Source: Streptomyces albus subsp. chlorinus (lineage in GTDB: Bacteria; Actinomycetota; Actinomycetes; Streptomycetales; Streptomycetaceae). Taken from it: a stretch of 64,000 nt of DNA. The stretch covers positions 2,345,735-2,409,734 of the forward strand of contig NZ_VJOK01000001.1 of NCBI RefSeq assembly GCF_013302895.1, written 5' to 3'. The notes under the pieces were generated by a model. That model saw only the letters and a list, made by a program, of their open reading frames with translations, did not search any database and was not told the DNA's origin. A program made the translations under genes and the position numbers. Of the stretch, positions 1 through 9,687 are shown in pieces (the first letter of the stretch is position 1; the number at the start of each line of letters is the position of its first letter).

Positions 1-651
1 CCGCCGCCCGCCACCGCGTGCGTCTCCTCGCTGGTGCCCGGACGGCCCCAGGAGTGGATCGCGACGGCCGCCGGGCGCGGCAGCCGCGTCTTCGCCGACG
101 TCGGCTGGGACGAGACGGGCCGCTGGGACCTGGCGGCGCTGGCCGAACTGCCGCACTGCGAGGCGTTCCTCCCCAACGCCGTCGAGGCCATGCGCTACAC
201 CCGCACCGACTGCCCCCGCACCGCGGCGCACGCCCTCGCCGAGCACGTGCCGCTGGCGGTGGTCACCCTGGGAGCGGAGGGGGCGTACGCCGTGGACGCG
301 CGCACCGGGGAGACGGCCGACGTGCCCGGTATCGCCGTCGAGGCGCTGGACACCACCGGCGCGGGTGACGTCTTCGTCGCCGGGTTCGTCACCGGCAGCC
401 TGGCCGGGTGGCCCCTCCCCGACCGCCTCGCCTTCGCGGGGCTGACCGCCGCCCTGTCCGTCCAGGAGTTCGGCGGCTCCCTCTCCGCACCCGGCTGGCC
501 CGAGATCGCCGCCTGGTGGCGCACGACCGGCTCCCAGGACCCCGGCTACGCCCGGTACGCCTTCCTGCGGCGCATCCTCACGGACTGCGCGTCCTCGGTG
601 CCTGCGCGAAGGGCGGTGCCCACGCTGGGCTTCCGCCCGCCCGAGGGCTGA
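1..651 (+). CDS. PfkB-family carbohydrate kinase, 3' part only
   Basis: The frame is open from the first base of the window, so this is the C-terminal part (216 residues visible) of a ribokinase/PfkB-type sugar kinase. The family phosphorylates a sugar or nucleoside with ATP in the cytoplasm. The diagnostic signature is D-T-T-G-A-G-D-V-F near visible residues 117-125, which holds the anion hole and the catalytic Asp. Upstream of it are the strand and loop patterns PNAVEA and VVTLGAEGAY that are usual for the fold. After the core there is a tail of about 45 residues with no recognisable domain. The substrate cannot be told from the fragment. A PEP-mutase-like gene follows 207 bp downstream in the same direction, so the two may act together. 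The family call is secure; the specificity is unknown. Confidence 0.85.
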   Translation, partial: PPPATACVSSLVPGRPQEWIATAAGRGSRVFADVGWDETGRWDLAALAELPHCEAFLPNAVEAMRYTRTDCPRTAAHALAEHVPLAVVTLGAEGAYAVDARTGETADVPGIAVEALDTTGAGDVFVAGFVTGSLAGWPLPDRLAFAGLTAALSVQEFGGSLSAPGWPEIAAWWRTTGSQDPGYARYAFLRRILTDCASSVPARRAVPTLGFRPPEG

Positions 652-858
652 CGTCCGCGAGGGCGGCTGCCGGGCGGTCCCGGCGGCGGAATGCGGCGGG
701 CGGAGTGCGGCGGGCAGGTCCCGGCGGGCGGACAGCGCCACATCGGAGAGTCATCGGGCGGTAACTTTCTGTAGAGAGATGTGTGCGACCGCGGGCCCCA
801 TGGACCCGCGGCGGGCCCGTCTCGCTGTGCTCCGCCTGTTTCCTCGAAGGGACGCGTC

Positions 859-1725
859 ATGCGCTACGGACACGCGCTGCGGGAAGAGGTGCGCTCCCCC
901 GGCACCACTCCGCTCATCGGGATCTACGACATGTACTCGGCGTCCCTGGCCGCCCGGCACTACGACGGCTTCTTCGTCTCCGGGTTCGGCTTCGCCGCCT
1001 CGTACTACGGGCTCCCCGACATCGGCTTCATCGCCTGGCCGGACATGGTGGCGTTCGCGGAGCGGCTGCGGCTGGCCTTCCCCTCCCACCACCTGCTGGT
1101 CGACATCGACGACGGCTACGTGGACCCCGAGGTCGCCTGCCATGTCGTGCGGCGGCTGGAGCTGTCCGGGGCCTCGGGGGTCGTCCTGGAGGACCAGAAG
1201 CGCCCGCGCCGGTGCGGCCACGCCGAGGGCAAGCTGGTGCTCCCGCTGGAGGAGTACCTGGAGAAGCTGCAACTGGTCCTCGACACCAGGCGGGACCTGG
1301 TGGTCGTGGCACGCACCGACGCCACCGAGGAGGCGGAGATCCTGCGCCGGGCGCGGGCGCTGGCCGAGACGGACGCGGACATCGTCCTCGTCGACGGGGT
1401 GCGCAGCGCCGAGTGGATCTCCCGCATCCGGAAGGTCATCGGCGACAAGCCCCTGCTGTTCAACCAGATCGCGGGCGGCAGGTCGCCGCGGCTGTCGCTG
1501 AGCGAACTGCGGGACCTCACCTGCCAGGTGGCGATCTACAGCACACCCTGCCTGTTCGCGGCGCACAGCGCCATCGAGGCCGCGCTGCGCGAACTGAAGG
1601 CCTCCGACGGCCGGCTGCCCGACGCCGGCGCCCCCGGGGCGGTCGGCGTCCGGGCCGCCACCGAACTGCTGGAGAAGAACATCAGCAGGCACCACTCGCG
1701 CCCCGCGCAGCCCGCCTCCCTCTGA
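859..1725 (+). CDS. PEP mutase / isocitrate lyase superfamily enzyme
   Basis: A 288-residue TIM-barrel enzyme of the PEP mutase/isocitrate lyase superfamily. These enzymes cleave or form C-C or C-P bonds next to a carboxylate using Mg2+. Visible signatures are the metal-binding D-I-D-D-G-Y near residue 85, L-E-D-Q near 112, an R-R-C-G-H segment near 119 resembling the catalytic K-K-C-G-H of isocitrate and methylisocitrate lyases, and V-A-R-T-D near 150. The E-D-K-x5-N-S loop of true PEP mutase is absent, so a lyase role (2-methylisocitrate-like or dimethylmalate-like) fits better than phosphonate synthesis. The ATG at 859 is chosen because GAAGGGA lies just upstream; an in-frame extension back to 781 has no such site. 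Specificity is unknown. Confidence 0.8.
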   Translation: MRYGHALREEVRSPGTTPLIGIYDMYSASLAARHYDGFFVSGFGFAASYYGLPDIGFIAWPDMVAFAERLRLAFPSHHLLVDIDDGYVDPEVACHVVRRLELSGASGVVLEDQKRPRRCGHAEGKLVLPLEEYLEKLQLVLDTRRDLVVVARTDATEEAEILRRARALAETDADIVLVDGVRSAEWISRIRKVIGDKPLLFNQIAGGRSPRLSLSELRDLTCQVAIYSTPCLFAAHSAIEAALRELKASDGRLPDAGAPGAVGVRAATELLEKNISRHHSRPAQPASL

Positions 1726-1743
1726 GCACGCCGCTGCCGCCGC

Positions 1744-2286
1744 CTACCAGCCGGACCGGCCGGGGTGAGAGGCGGCCGCCCGCCGCCGGGTGCCCAGGAC
1801 CTCCGTCCACCAGGGGCCGCCGCGGCCGGCGACCACGCCGATGCCCGTCTCGCGGTAGGAGCAGTCGAGGATGTTCCGGCGGTGCCCGGGGCTGGCCATC
1901 CACCTCGCCACCACGGCACGGGCCGTGCGGTGGCCGCGCGCGATGTTCTCGGCGACGAGTCCGCCCCGGTAACCCAGCGCGGCGGCGCGGGTGGTGGGAC
2001 GCCTCCGCTCCCCGGGGCCGGAGTGGGTGAGGGTGCGGGTGCGGGCCATGTAGGCGCTGTGCCGTTGGGCCGCCCGTTCGAGCGCGGGGTGCGGGCGCAG
2101 TTCCGGGCAGCCGGCCATGGCGCGGTGCCGGTTGACGAGGGCGACGACGGTCGCGGTGGCCCTGTCGGGGTCGAGCCGGGCGGAGGCCGACGCCTGCGGC
2201 GGCGTCGTCCCGCACAGTCCGGCGACCGCGAGCACGGCGGCCAGGACCTTCCATCGGTGCGGTCTCCTGCGCGGGGGAACGGACAT
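1744..2286 (-). CDS. secreted CAP/SCP-domain protein
   Basis: A 180-residue protein with a basic N-terminus, a hydrophobic core near residues 13-25 and an A-S-A type cleavage site around residue 35, so it is probably exported by Sec. The mature part is a bacterial CAP (SCP/PR1-like) domain. It contains V-N-x-H-R near the start, H-S-A-Y-M-A, A-E-N-I-A-R-G, W-M-x-S-P-G-H-R-x-N-I-L and E-x-G-I-G-V, the usual order for the family. CAP proteins in Streptomyces are extracellular and mostly of unknown function. The start is set at the ATG heading the signal peptide; the upstream extension is repeat-derived. It is convergent with the PEP-mutase-like gene and divergent from phoH. Confidence 0.8.
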   Translation of the reverse strand: MSVPPRRRPHRWKVLAAVLAVAGLCGTTPPQASASARLDPDRATATVVALVNRHRAMAGCPELRPHPALERAAQRHSAYMARTRTLTHSGPGERRRPTTRAAALGYRGGLVAENIARGHRTARAVVARWMASPGHRRNILDCSYRETGIGVVAGRGGPWWTEVLGTRRRAAASHPGRSGW

Positions 2287-2706
2287 GGGCGGCCTGCCTT
2301 TCGTACCGGAGTGGATGTCCCGCCGGGGTCGGTGTCCTGCCCGGGGGCGATGTCCTGCCCGGGTGGGTGTCCTACGGGGGCTGTGCGGGAGCGGGCCGGG
2401 AGCCCTGCGGGCGGCGGCCCCGGTGCCACGATGCCGCCGCCGCGCGCCGCGGCCGGCCGGCCGCACGGCACGTCAGCGCGCTCGCACGCGAATGGCGACG
2501 GTGAATTCACCGCAACAGAGGCGCGGCCGGCCGGTGAGGTGCGCGTTCGCCGCGGCACCCGGGTGGTCACGCTCCGCTGCGGTGGTGCGGGCGCCGGTGC
2601 CCGCCCGGTGCGGAAACCCGGTGAGCGGTGTCAGGCCCGCGTCGTACCCTGGGACCCGTAGAGAACGACGGCGCAGAGGGAGATGAGCAGGCCCCAGAGG
2701 CCGCCC
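2287..2706. other. 420-bp divergent intergenic region (CAP / phoH)
   Basis: No convincing gene lies here. The region holds the 18-bp tandem repeats and, at 2499-2512, a 14-bp perfect palindrome CGGTGAATTCACCG that could be an operator or only a chance hairpin. GAGGGA and CAGAGG motifs near 2677 and 2695 precede two possible phoH starts. No clear -35/-10 pair could be fixed by eye. Confidence 0.6.
2313..2382. repeat. four imperfect 18-bp tandem repeats
   Basis: Four head-to-tail copies of a unit close to GATGTCCTGCCCGGGGGC lie between the divergent CAP and phoH genes. The two central copies differ by only a few bases. They make the CAP reading frame appear longer upstream (repeated AGHRPR), which is why the CAP start was placed after them. 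Confidence 0.7.
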
Positions 2707-3771
<1,065 letters not shown>

Positions 3772-3782
3772 CCGCCCGCACC

Positions 3783-4283
3783 ATGTCGATCGACGTCAAC
3801 AACGAGTCCGGTCACCAGGTGGACGAGCAGGCGCTGCTCGACATCGCCCGCTACGCCCTGGCCCGGATGCGCATCCACCCGCTCTCGGAGCTGTCGGTGA
3901 TCTGCGTCGACGCCCAGACCATCGAGCAGCTCCACAAGCAGTGGATGGACCTGCCGGGGCCCACCGATGTGATGTCCTTCCCGATGGACGAGCTGCGCCC
4001 GCCCTCCCGGGACGAGGAGGAGCCCCCGCAGGGGCTGCTGGGGGACATCGTGCTGTGCCCCGAGGTGGCCGCCAAGCAGGGCGAGCAGGCGCCGACCGGG
4101 CACTCCATGGACGAGGAGCTGCAACTGCTCACCGTCCACGGGGTGCTGCACCTGCTGGGCTACGACCACGAGGAGCCGGGTGAGCGGACCGAGATGTTCG
4201 GTCTGCAGGCCGCGATCGTCGACGGCTGGCGCGCCGAGCGCGGCCTGACCGGGCCGTCCCCCGCGCCCACCACGACCTCGTGA
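3783..4283 (+). CDS. ybeY: endoribonuclease YbeY (rRNA maturation)
   Basis: A 166-residue zinc-dependent endoribonuclease of the UPF0054/YbeY family. In bacteria it acts in 16S rRNA 3'-end maturation and ribosome quality control. The diagnostic H-x3-H-x5-H zinc site is present as [11 protein letters not shown] at residues 119-129, and the preceding D-V-M-S-F-P segment is also conserved. Length is normal. The gene lies 11 bp after phoH and its stop overlaps the GTG start of the next gene by 4 bp (GTGA), so the three are probably translated from one transcript. With era, rsmE, lepA and obgE nearby, it adds to a strong ribosome-assembly theme. Confidence 0.95.
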   Translation: MSIDVNNESGHQVDEQALLDIARYALARMRIHPLSELSVICVDAQTIEQLHKQWMDLPGPTDVMSFPMDELRPPSRDEEEPPQGLLGDIVLCPEVAAKQGEQAPTGHSMDEELQLLTVHGVLHLLGYDHEEPGERTEMFGLQAAIVDGWRAERGLTGPSPAPTTTS

Positions 4284-5617
4284 GCACGCCCCTTGTCGCC
4301 GCCGTCGTCCTGCTGGTCGTCGTGGCCTGGCTGGCCGCCTGCGCGGAGGCCGGCCTGGCGCGCACGACCAGCTACCGCGCCGAGGAAGCGGTGCGCCAGG
4401 GGCGGCGCGGCAGCGCCAAACTGGCGGCCGTGGCCGCCGATCCGACGCGCTATCTCAACCTGGCCCTGCTGCTGCGGGTGGCCTGCGAGGTGGCGGCCGG
4501 TTCGCTGGTGACGTACGCCTGCCTGCGCGCCGTCGAGGGCACCTGGCAGGCGCTGGCCGTCGCCATAGGGGTGATGGTCTTCGTCTCCTATGTCGCCATC
4601 GGTGTCTCGCCCCGCACCATCGGCCGCCAGCACCCGCTCAACACCGCGACGGCCACCGCCTATGTGCTGGTGCCGCTGGCCCGCATCCTGGGCCCGGTGC
4701 CGCAGCTGCTGATCCTGCTCGGCAACGCGCTCACCCCGGGGAAGGGCTTCCGCAAGGGACCGTTCGCCAGCGAGGCGGAGCTGCGCGCGATGGTCGACCT
4801 CGCGGAGCGGGAGTCGCTGATCGAGGCGGAGGAGCGGAAGATGGTGCACTCCGTCTTCCAGCTCGGGGACCGGCTGGTCCGCGAGGTGATGGTGCCGCGC
4901 ACCGACCTGATCACCATCGAGCGGTTCAAGACGATCCGGCAGGGGCTGACGCTGGCGCTGCGCTCGGGTTTCTCGCGGATTCCCGTGGTCGGGGAGAACG
5001 AGGACGACGTCGTCGGCATCGTCTACCTCAAGGATCTGGCGCGGAAGGTGCACATCAGCCGGGACGCGGAATCCGAGCTGGTCTCCACCGCGATGCGCCC
5101 GGCCACCTTCGTCCCGGACACCAAGAACGCGGGCGATCTGCTGCGGGAGATGCAGAAGGACCGCATCCACGTCTCGGTGGTGATCGACGAGTACGGCAGC
5201 ACGGCCGGGATCGTCACCATCGAGGACATCCTGGAGGAGATCGTCGGCGAGATCGCGGACGAGTACGACCGCGAGCTGCCGCCCGTCGAGGACCTGGGCG
5301 AGGGCCGCTACCGCGTCACCGCGCGCCTGGACATCGCCGACCTCGGCGAGCTGTACGGGCTGACCGGATGGGACGACGAGGACGTCGAGACGGTCGGCGG
5401 TCTGCTGGCCAAGCACCTGGGCCGCGTCCCGATCGCGGGCGCCACCACTGTCGTCGATGTCACCGAGGACCACTCCGACCCCACCCTGACCGGCCTCCGC
5501 CTCACCGCGGAGTCCCCCGCCGGCCGCCGCAACAAGATCGTGACGGTGCTCGTGGAAGCGGTCCGGGAACCCGTGGTGACCGACGGCGAGGAGAGCACCG
5601 CCGTCCGCGAGGGCTGA
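4280..5617 (+). CDS. CNNM/CBS-domain membrane protein (CorC/HlyC type)
   Basis: A 445-residue membrane protein with the order DUF21/CNNM transmembrane domain (about four hydrophobic segments in residues 1-150), two CBS domains (about 200-320) and a C-terminal CorC_HlyC domain (about 345-430). Such proteins are implicated in Mg2+ or other divalent-cation transport. The CBS part contains the typical M-V-P-R-T-D-L and [15 protein letters not shown] motifs. The GTG start overlaps the ybeY stop by 4 bp. Although often named hemolysin, there is no evidence of lytic activity; ion transport or sensing is the better reading. The family call is secure; the ion is not. Confidence 0.9.
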   Translation: MSTPLVAAVVLLVVVAWLAACAEAGLARTTSYRAEEAVRQGRRGSAKLAAVAADPTRYLNLALLLRVACEVAAGSLVTYACLRAVEGTWQALAVAIGVMVFVSYVAIGVSPRTIGRQHPLNTATATAYVLVPLARILGPVPQLLILLGNALTPGKGFRKGPFASEAELRAMVDLAERESLIEAEERKMVHSVFQLGDRLVREVMVPRTDLITIERFKTIRQGLTLALRSGFSRIPVVGENEDDVVGIVYLKDLARKVHISRDAESELVSTAMRPATFVPDTKNAGDLLREMQKDRIHVSVVIDEYGSTAGIVTIEDILEEIVGEIADEYDRELPPVEDLGEGRYRVTARLDIADLGELYGLTGWDDEDVETVGGLLAKHLGRVPIAGATTVVDVTEDHSDPTLTGLRLTAESPAGRRNKIVTVLVEAVREPVVTDGEESTAVREG

Positions 5618-5644
5618 GGCCCGTCCGGTGTCCTACCCGGCGCC

Positions 5645-5650
5645 TACGCT
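5645..5650 (+). promoter_or_regulatory. -10 hexamer of a leaderless promoter
   Basis: TACGCT fits the actinobacterial TANNNT -10 consensus and ends 6 bases before the ATG at 5657. That places the transcription start at or next to the start codon. No Shine-Dalgarno sequence is present. Confidence 0.55.
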
Positions 5651-5656
5651 GGGGCC

Positions 5657-6019
5657 ATGACGCCGGAGGAGCTGAGGACCCGCTGTCTGGAACAGAACGG
5701 GGCGTGGGAGGACTTCCCCTTCCCCTCGCACCCCGGGCTGTCCGCCTTCAAGGTCGCGGGGAAGATCTTCGCCCTCTGTTCGCTGGACGAGGCCCCGCTG
5801 CGGATCAGCCTCAAGTGCGAGCCGGAGATCGCGGTGCGGCTCCGGGAGGCCCACCCCGCCGTACGCCCCGGCTGGCACCTCAACAAGCGGCACTGGAACA
5901 CCGTCACGCTCGACGGCAGCCTGCCGGACCGCCTGGTGCGGGAGATGATCGAGGACTCCTACGACCTGGTGGTGGCCGGGCTGCCCCGCTGGGAGCGGCT
6001 GCGGCTGGGCGCGGGCTGA
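5657..6019 (+). CDS. MmcQ/YjbR-family DNA-binding-fold protein
   Basis: A 120-residue cytoplasmic protein of the MmcQ/YjbR family (CyaY-like fold). Typical features are the N-terminal C-L-E-Q-N-G-A-W-E-D-F-P-F segment, F-K-V-A-G-K-I-F-A near residue 32, I-S-L-K-C-E-P near 52, and H-L-N-K-R-H-W-N-T-V near 78. Family members are small single-domain proteins of uncertain function that have been suggested to bind DNA; no catalytic site is evident. It has its own leaderless-type -10 sequence rather than being coupled to the upstream CBS gene, 39 bp away. Length is normal for the family. Confidence 0.8.
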   Translation: MTPEELRTRCLEQNGAWEDFPFPSHPGLSAFKVAGKIFALCSLDEAPLRISLKCEPEIAVRLREAHPAVRPGWHLNKRHWNTVTLDGSLPDRLVREMIEDSYDLVVAGLPRWERLRLGAG

Positions 6020-6236
6020 CCGGCACGTCCGCCGCGGGTGGGGCAGGGCCGCTGGTGTGGGCAGTGCTGCTGGTGTGGGCAGGGCCACGGGTGGGGCAGG
6101 ACCGCGAGAGGGCAGGACCGCGACAGGAGCAGGCCGTGAGAGGGGCGAAGGCTTCACCCGCGCGGGCCGCGCGAGGTTGCGGCGGTCCGCGGGGCTTGGT
6201 GCGGTGGAGGGGCACGACTCCCCGAAAGGCGGCGCC

Positions 6237-7100
6237 ATGTTCCGTCCCGGCTCCCCCTCCCGTCCCGGCCCGACCGGCCTGGCCGGCCTGACCGCCGCCG
6301 TGGCGGTCGCGGCGCTGCTGGCCCTGGCGGGCTGCGGTGACGACGGGGGTGACGCGGGCGGCCCCTCCCCCTCCCCGCCGCCCTCCAAGACCGGGGCCAC
6401 GCCCACCGGTTCGCCCTCGAAGCCGCAGGGCCCGCTCAGCGAGCAGCAGGCGCGGGCGGCACTGCTGGTCGAGGGGAACCTGCCCGCCGGGTGGAGGCAC
6501 GCGGACCTGGACGACACCACGGCCGCGGGGGACGCGCCCGACGATCTGAGTACCAAGGACCGCAACTGCAAACAGCTCTTCGACGCCCTCGGCGGCGACG
6601 TGGACCGGCACGAGGCGCGGACCGACGCCTCCCGGGACTACCGCAAGGCGGCGGGCGGCCCGTACCTGTCCAGCGAGATCGCCTCCTACGACAGCGCCGA
6701 CGGCGACGGCGCCACCCGCGCGCTGAGCACCTTCGTCAGCGTCCGGGAGAGCTGCCGGAGGGTCACGACGCACAACAACGCCGTCACCGTCGAGTGGACC
6801 GTCTCCCCGCTGAAGACCGGGACCGGCGCCGACGCCGAGGGCGCCCGGTTGCGGGGCACGGCCCGGGGCGGCCCGGCGGACGGGAAGCGGCTGACGCTCG
6901 ACCTGGTCCTCTCCCGGGTGAAGCAGTCCACGACCGGGCTGGCCCTGCTGTCCGCCGGCCAGGGGGACACGCGCTTGACAGCCGGTGCCGCGAAGGCGGC
7001 GGCCGACCGCCTCAAGGCGGTTGCCGCCGGGCGGACGCCCGCTCCGACAGTGCCGCCGGAGCAGGACGACCAGGGCGACCAGGGCGGCGGACACCGCTAG
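6237..7100 (+). CDS. putative lipoprotein
   Basis: A 287-residue exported lipoprotein. The signal peptide has a hydrophobic stretch at residues 15-31 and a lipobox L-A-G-C with the modified Cys at residue 33. A Gly/Pro/Ser/Thr-rich spacer (about 36-60) then separates the membrane anchor from the globular part. The mature region contains several Cys (R-N-C-K-Q-L-F, V-R-E-S-C-R-R-V) that could form a disulphide. It resembles sensor-like lipoproteins common in actinomycetes, but I cannot name a function. The ATG at 6237 follows GAAAGG; the frame extends upstream through repeat-like DNA without a better start. The C-terminus is rich in Asp, Gln and Gly. Confidence 0.75.
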   Translation: MFRPGSPSRPGPTGLAGLTAAVAVAALLALAGCGDDGGDAGGPSPSPPPSKTGATPTGSPSKPQGPLSEQQARAALLVEGNLPAGWRHADLDDTTAAGDAPDDLSTKDRNCKQLFDALGGDVDRHEARTDASRDYRKAAGGPYLSSEIASYDSADGDGATRALSTFVSVRESCRRVTTHNNAVTVEWTVSPLKTGTGADAEGARLRGTARGGPADGKRLTLDLVLSRVKQSTTGLALLSAGQGDTRLTAGAAKAAADRLKAVAAGRTPAPTVPPEQDDQGDQGGGHR

Positions 7101-7169
7101 CGCCTCGCGTCCGGCGGCCGGCCGGCCCCGGCGCCCCCGCCGAGCCGGCCGGTCCGGGGCGGCGGGCCT

Positions 7170-8678
7170 TCAGGACGCCCGTCCCCGGGAGGCGGCCGGC
7201 CGGCGTCCCACGGTGAGCGCCACCAGGGCGCCGACGGCCAGCAGGGCGAGGGCGTCCGCGCCGATGCCCAGCTTGATGCCGCCCAGGGTGGCCGCCGCCG
7301 GCGAGGTGCCGTCGGCGCGCAGGGCACCGGCCCAGCCGACGGACAGGGCGCTCAGCAGCGGGATGCCCAGTGCCAGGCCCAGCTGCATCGCGCTGGTGAC
7401 CAGCGAGGTGGCGCGGCCCTGCTCGGCGTCGTCGAGGCCGGAGGTGGCGGTCACCCCGTAGGTGACGACCGCGACCAGGTGCAGGGCGCTGGCCAGCGAG
7501 ACGGCGACCACGACCAGCCACAGCCCGGAGCGGGTGCCCAGGCCCAGCAGTCCGGCGGTCAGCACGCCCTGTCCGACCAGGGCGAGGGCGAGGGTGCGGG
7601 GCGCGCCGATGCGGCGGGCCAGCCGGGGGGCGAGGGCGCCGCCCGCGATGGAGGCGAGGCCCTGCACGCCGAAGACGAGCCCGGAGACCAGCGCGGAGAC
7701 GCCCAGCAGATCCTGGAGGTAGAGGGTCATCAGGAAGACGACGGCGGTCATCATGGAGACGGTGGCCAGTCCGCCCAGGTTGCCGAAGGCGACGGTGGGG
7801 CGGCGCAGCATCCACAGCGGCAGCAGCGGCTCGGCGCTGCGGGCCTCCACGCGGACGAAGACGCCGAGCAGCACCAGCCCGGCCACGAGCGCGGCCACGA
7901 CGTCCGGCCGGGTGAAGCCCTCCTCGGCCGCGGTGGACAACGCGTAGACAATGCCGAACAGGCCGCCGGTGACCGTCAGCGCGCCGGGCACGTCGAGCCG
8001 GGTGCGCGCGCCCCTGCTCTCGGTCAGCAGCCGGGGCGCCAGGATCAGCACGAGGCCACCGCCGACGCCGAGCAGACCCATGGTGGAGCGCCAGCCGAGG
8101 GTGTCGGTCAGGACGCCGCCGACGACCATGCCGACGGTGAAGCCGAGCGCCATCAGGGAGCCGTTGATGCTCAGCGCCTTGGTGCGCTTGGGCCCCTCGG
8201 GGAACGAGGTGGTGATCAGCGCCATGCCGGTAGGCACCAGTGCGGCGGCGCCCAGGCCCTGGAGGGCGCGGCCGCCCAGGAAGAGGGGCGCGTTGGGCGC
8301 CACGGCGGCCAGGACGGAGGCGGCGGTGAAGACGGCCAGGCCCGTCAGGAAGGTGCGGCGGCGGCCGAGCTGGTCGCCGAGGCGGCCGAAGAGCAGCAGG
8401 AAGCTGCCGGTGGGCAGGGCGAACGCGGTCACCGCCCACTGCAGTCCGGCCTCACCCAGCCCCAGGTCGGGGCCGAGGACGGGGAGGGCGACGTTGAGGA
8501 CGGAGAAGTCGAGCGCGACCAGGAACTGGGAGGCGCACAGCGTCACCAGGACGAGGATCTCACGCGGGGTGAACCGGTGGGAGGCGGGCGGCTGTTGGCC
8601 GGACGCCGGTGCGGGACGGTCGGGCTGGGAGACCGGGGCGGGGCCGGTGGTCTCCGGTACGGAAGCGGTGGTTGGCAT
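7170..8678 (-). CDS. MFS exporter, DHA2 (14-TM) family
   Basis: A 502-residue integral membrane protein of the major facilitator superfamily. After a 35-residue disordered N-terminus there are about 14 hydrophobic segments, fitting the DHA2 drug:H+ antiporter group. Typical marks are L-D-F-S-V-L-N-V-A-L-P in helix 1, G-R-L-G-D-Q-L-G-R-R (motif A) after helix 2, and G-R-A-L-Q-G-L-G-A-A-A in helix 4. It probably exports a toxic or antibiotic-like compound in exchange for protons. It is divergent from an XRE/MmyB-type regulator starting 85 bp away, and an 18-bp palindrome lies between them, a common arrangement for locally regulated exporters. The substrate is unknown. Confidence 0.88.
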   Translation of the reverse strand: MPTTASVPETTGPAPVSQPDRPAPASGQQPPASHRFTPREILVLVTLCASQFLVALDFSVLNVALPVLGPDLGLGEAGLQWAVTAFALPTGSFLLLFGRLGDQLGRRRTFLTGLAVFTAASVLAAVAPNAPLFLGGRALQGLGAAALVPTGMALITTSFPEGPKRTKALSINGSLMALGFTVGMVVGGVLTDTLGWRSTMGLLGVGGGLVLILAPRLLTESRGARTRLDVPGALTVTGGLFGIVYALSTAAEEGFTRPDVVAALVAGLVLLGVFVRVEARSAEPLLPLWMLRRPTVAFGNLGGLATVSMMTAVVFLMTLYLQDLLGVSALVSGLVFGVQGLASIAGGALAPRLARRIGAPRTLALALVGQGVLTAGLLGLGTRSGLWLVVVAVSLASALHLVAVVTYGVTATSGLDDAEQGRATSLVTSAMQLGLALGIPLLSALSVGWAGALRADGTSPAAATLGGIKLGIGADALALLAVGALVALTVGRRPAASRGRAS

Positions 8679-8727
8679 ACCGGTCAGCCTGCTGGTGCGG
8701 AACAGACCGTGGGGAGCTGCTGTTTAT

Positions 8728-8745
8728 GGTGGTGCCCGCACCACC
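8728..8745. promoter_or_regulatory. 18-bp palindrome, likely operator for the MFS/XRE pair
   Basis: GGTGGTGC-CC-GCACCACC has perfect 8-bp arms and a 2-bp centre. It lies in the 85-bp space between the divergent exporter (start 8678) and regulator (start 8764), upstream of the regulator's GGGAGGGG ribosome site. Its position suits a binding site for the regulator acting on both promoters. Binding is inferred, not shown. Confidence 0.55.
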
Positions 8746-8763
8746 AGCCAGGGAGGGGATCAG

Positions 8764-9645
8764 GTGGCGACTGCCGCGAGGAGCCGGCCGGACAGGACCC
8801 GTCGGAGCCAGGAGCTGCGCACGTTCCTGCGCTCACGCCGGGCCCGGGTCTCACCCGCCGAGGCGGGGCTGCCCGACGGCGGCCCCCGGCGCAGGACGCC
8901 GGGGCTGCGCCGCGAGGAGGTGGCCGTGCTCGCCGGGGTGGGCGCCTCCTGGTACCAGTGGCTGGAGCAGGGCCGCGACATCACCGTCTCGCCGCAGGTG
9001 CTGGACGCGGTCGCGCGGGTGCTGCGGATGAGCCCGGCGGAGCGCCGGCACCTGTACGTGCTCGCCGGCCTCAACCCGCCGCTGCCCGAGTCGGAGTACG
9101 ACCGCACCTACCTGTGCGACGGGATGCAGCGGCTGATCGACAGCTGGATGCCCTACCCGGCGCACATCATGGACCCGTACTACAGCGCCGTCGGGATGAA
9201 CGAGGCCGCCCGGCTGGTGATGGGGATCGAACTCCAGGAGAACTGCATCATCAACTTCTTCTGCGACGACCGCTACCGTGCGCGCGCCGTCAGCTGGGAG
9301 GAGAACGCGCCCAGCGTGGTGGGGGAACTGCGGGCCTCGCTGGCCGAGTGGCCCGAGGACGAGGGCTTCCAGCTGCTGCTGGAGGAGCTGCTGGCCAACA
9401 GCGCGGAGTTCCGGGAACTGTGGGAGCAGGGCAACGTGTGCAGCGCGGGCCAGCGGCGCAAGGAGCTGGACCATCCGGTCGTCGGCGCCCTGCACTTCGA
9501 GTCGACGACGCTCCAGGTTCCCACGCGCCCCGACCTCAAGCTCATCCTGCACAACCCGCTCCCTGGAACCGGCACGGCCGAGAAGCTCCAGCGGCTCACG
9601 GAGCCGGAGGTGCGCCGGGCCGGGATGCACCAGGTGGCGGGGTGA
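8764..9645 (+). CDS. XRE-type HTH regulator with MmyB-like ligand domain
   Basis: A 293-residue cytoplasmic regulator. An N-terminal helix-turn-helix (about residues 38-95) carries the family hallmark L-R-R-E-E-V-A-V-L-A-G-V-x-x-S-W-Y-x-W-L-E-Q-G-R. A MmyB-like ligand-binding domain (about 105-285) with Y-x-x-V-G-M-N-E-A-A-R and H-P-V-V-G-A-L-x-F-E-S-T-T-L follows. Such regulators commonly control a divergent transporter or oxidoreductase gene; here the neighbour is an MFS exporter. The GTG at 8764 is chosen because GGGAGGGG lies 6-8 bases upstream; the longer open frame to 7951 is antisense to the exporter. The ligand is unknown. A related, broken C-terminal fragment appears at about 45090-45250. 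Confidence 0.88.
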   Translation: MATAARSRPDRTRRSQELRTFLRSRRARVSPAEAGLPDGGPRRRTPGLRREEVAVLAGVGASWYQWLEQGRDITVSPQVLDAVARVLRMSPAERRHLYVLAGLNPPLPESEYDRTYLCDGMQRLIDSWMPYPAHIMDPYYSAVGMNEAARLVMGIELQENCIINFFCDDRYRARAVSWEENAPSVVGELRASLAEWPEDEGFQLLLEELLANSAEFRELWEQGNVCSAGQRRKELDHPVVGALHFESTTLQVPTRPDLKLILHNPLPGTGTAEKLQRLTEPEVRRAGMHQVAG

Positions 9646-9674
9646 CCGGCGGCGGCCGGCCTGCGGGCACCGCA

Positions 9675-9680
9675 TATGCT
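9675..9680 (+). promoter_or_regulatory. -10 hexamer of a leaderless promoter
   Basis: TATGCT ends 7 bases before the ATG at 9688, with no ribosome-binding site between. This is the pattern expected for a leaderless transcript of the cytidine-deaminase-like gene. Confidence 0.55.
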
Positions 9681-9687
9681 CACCGTC

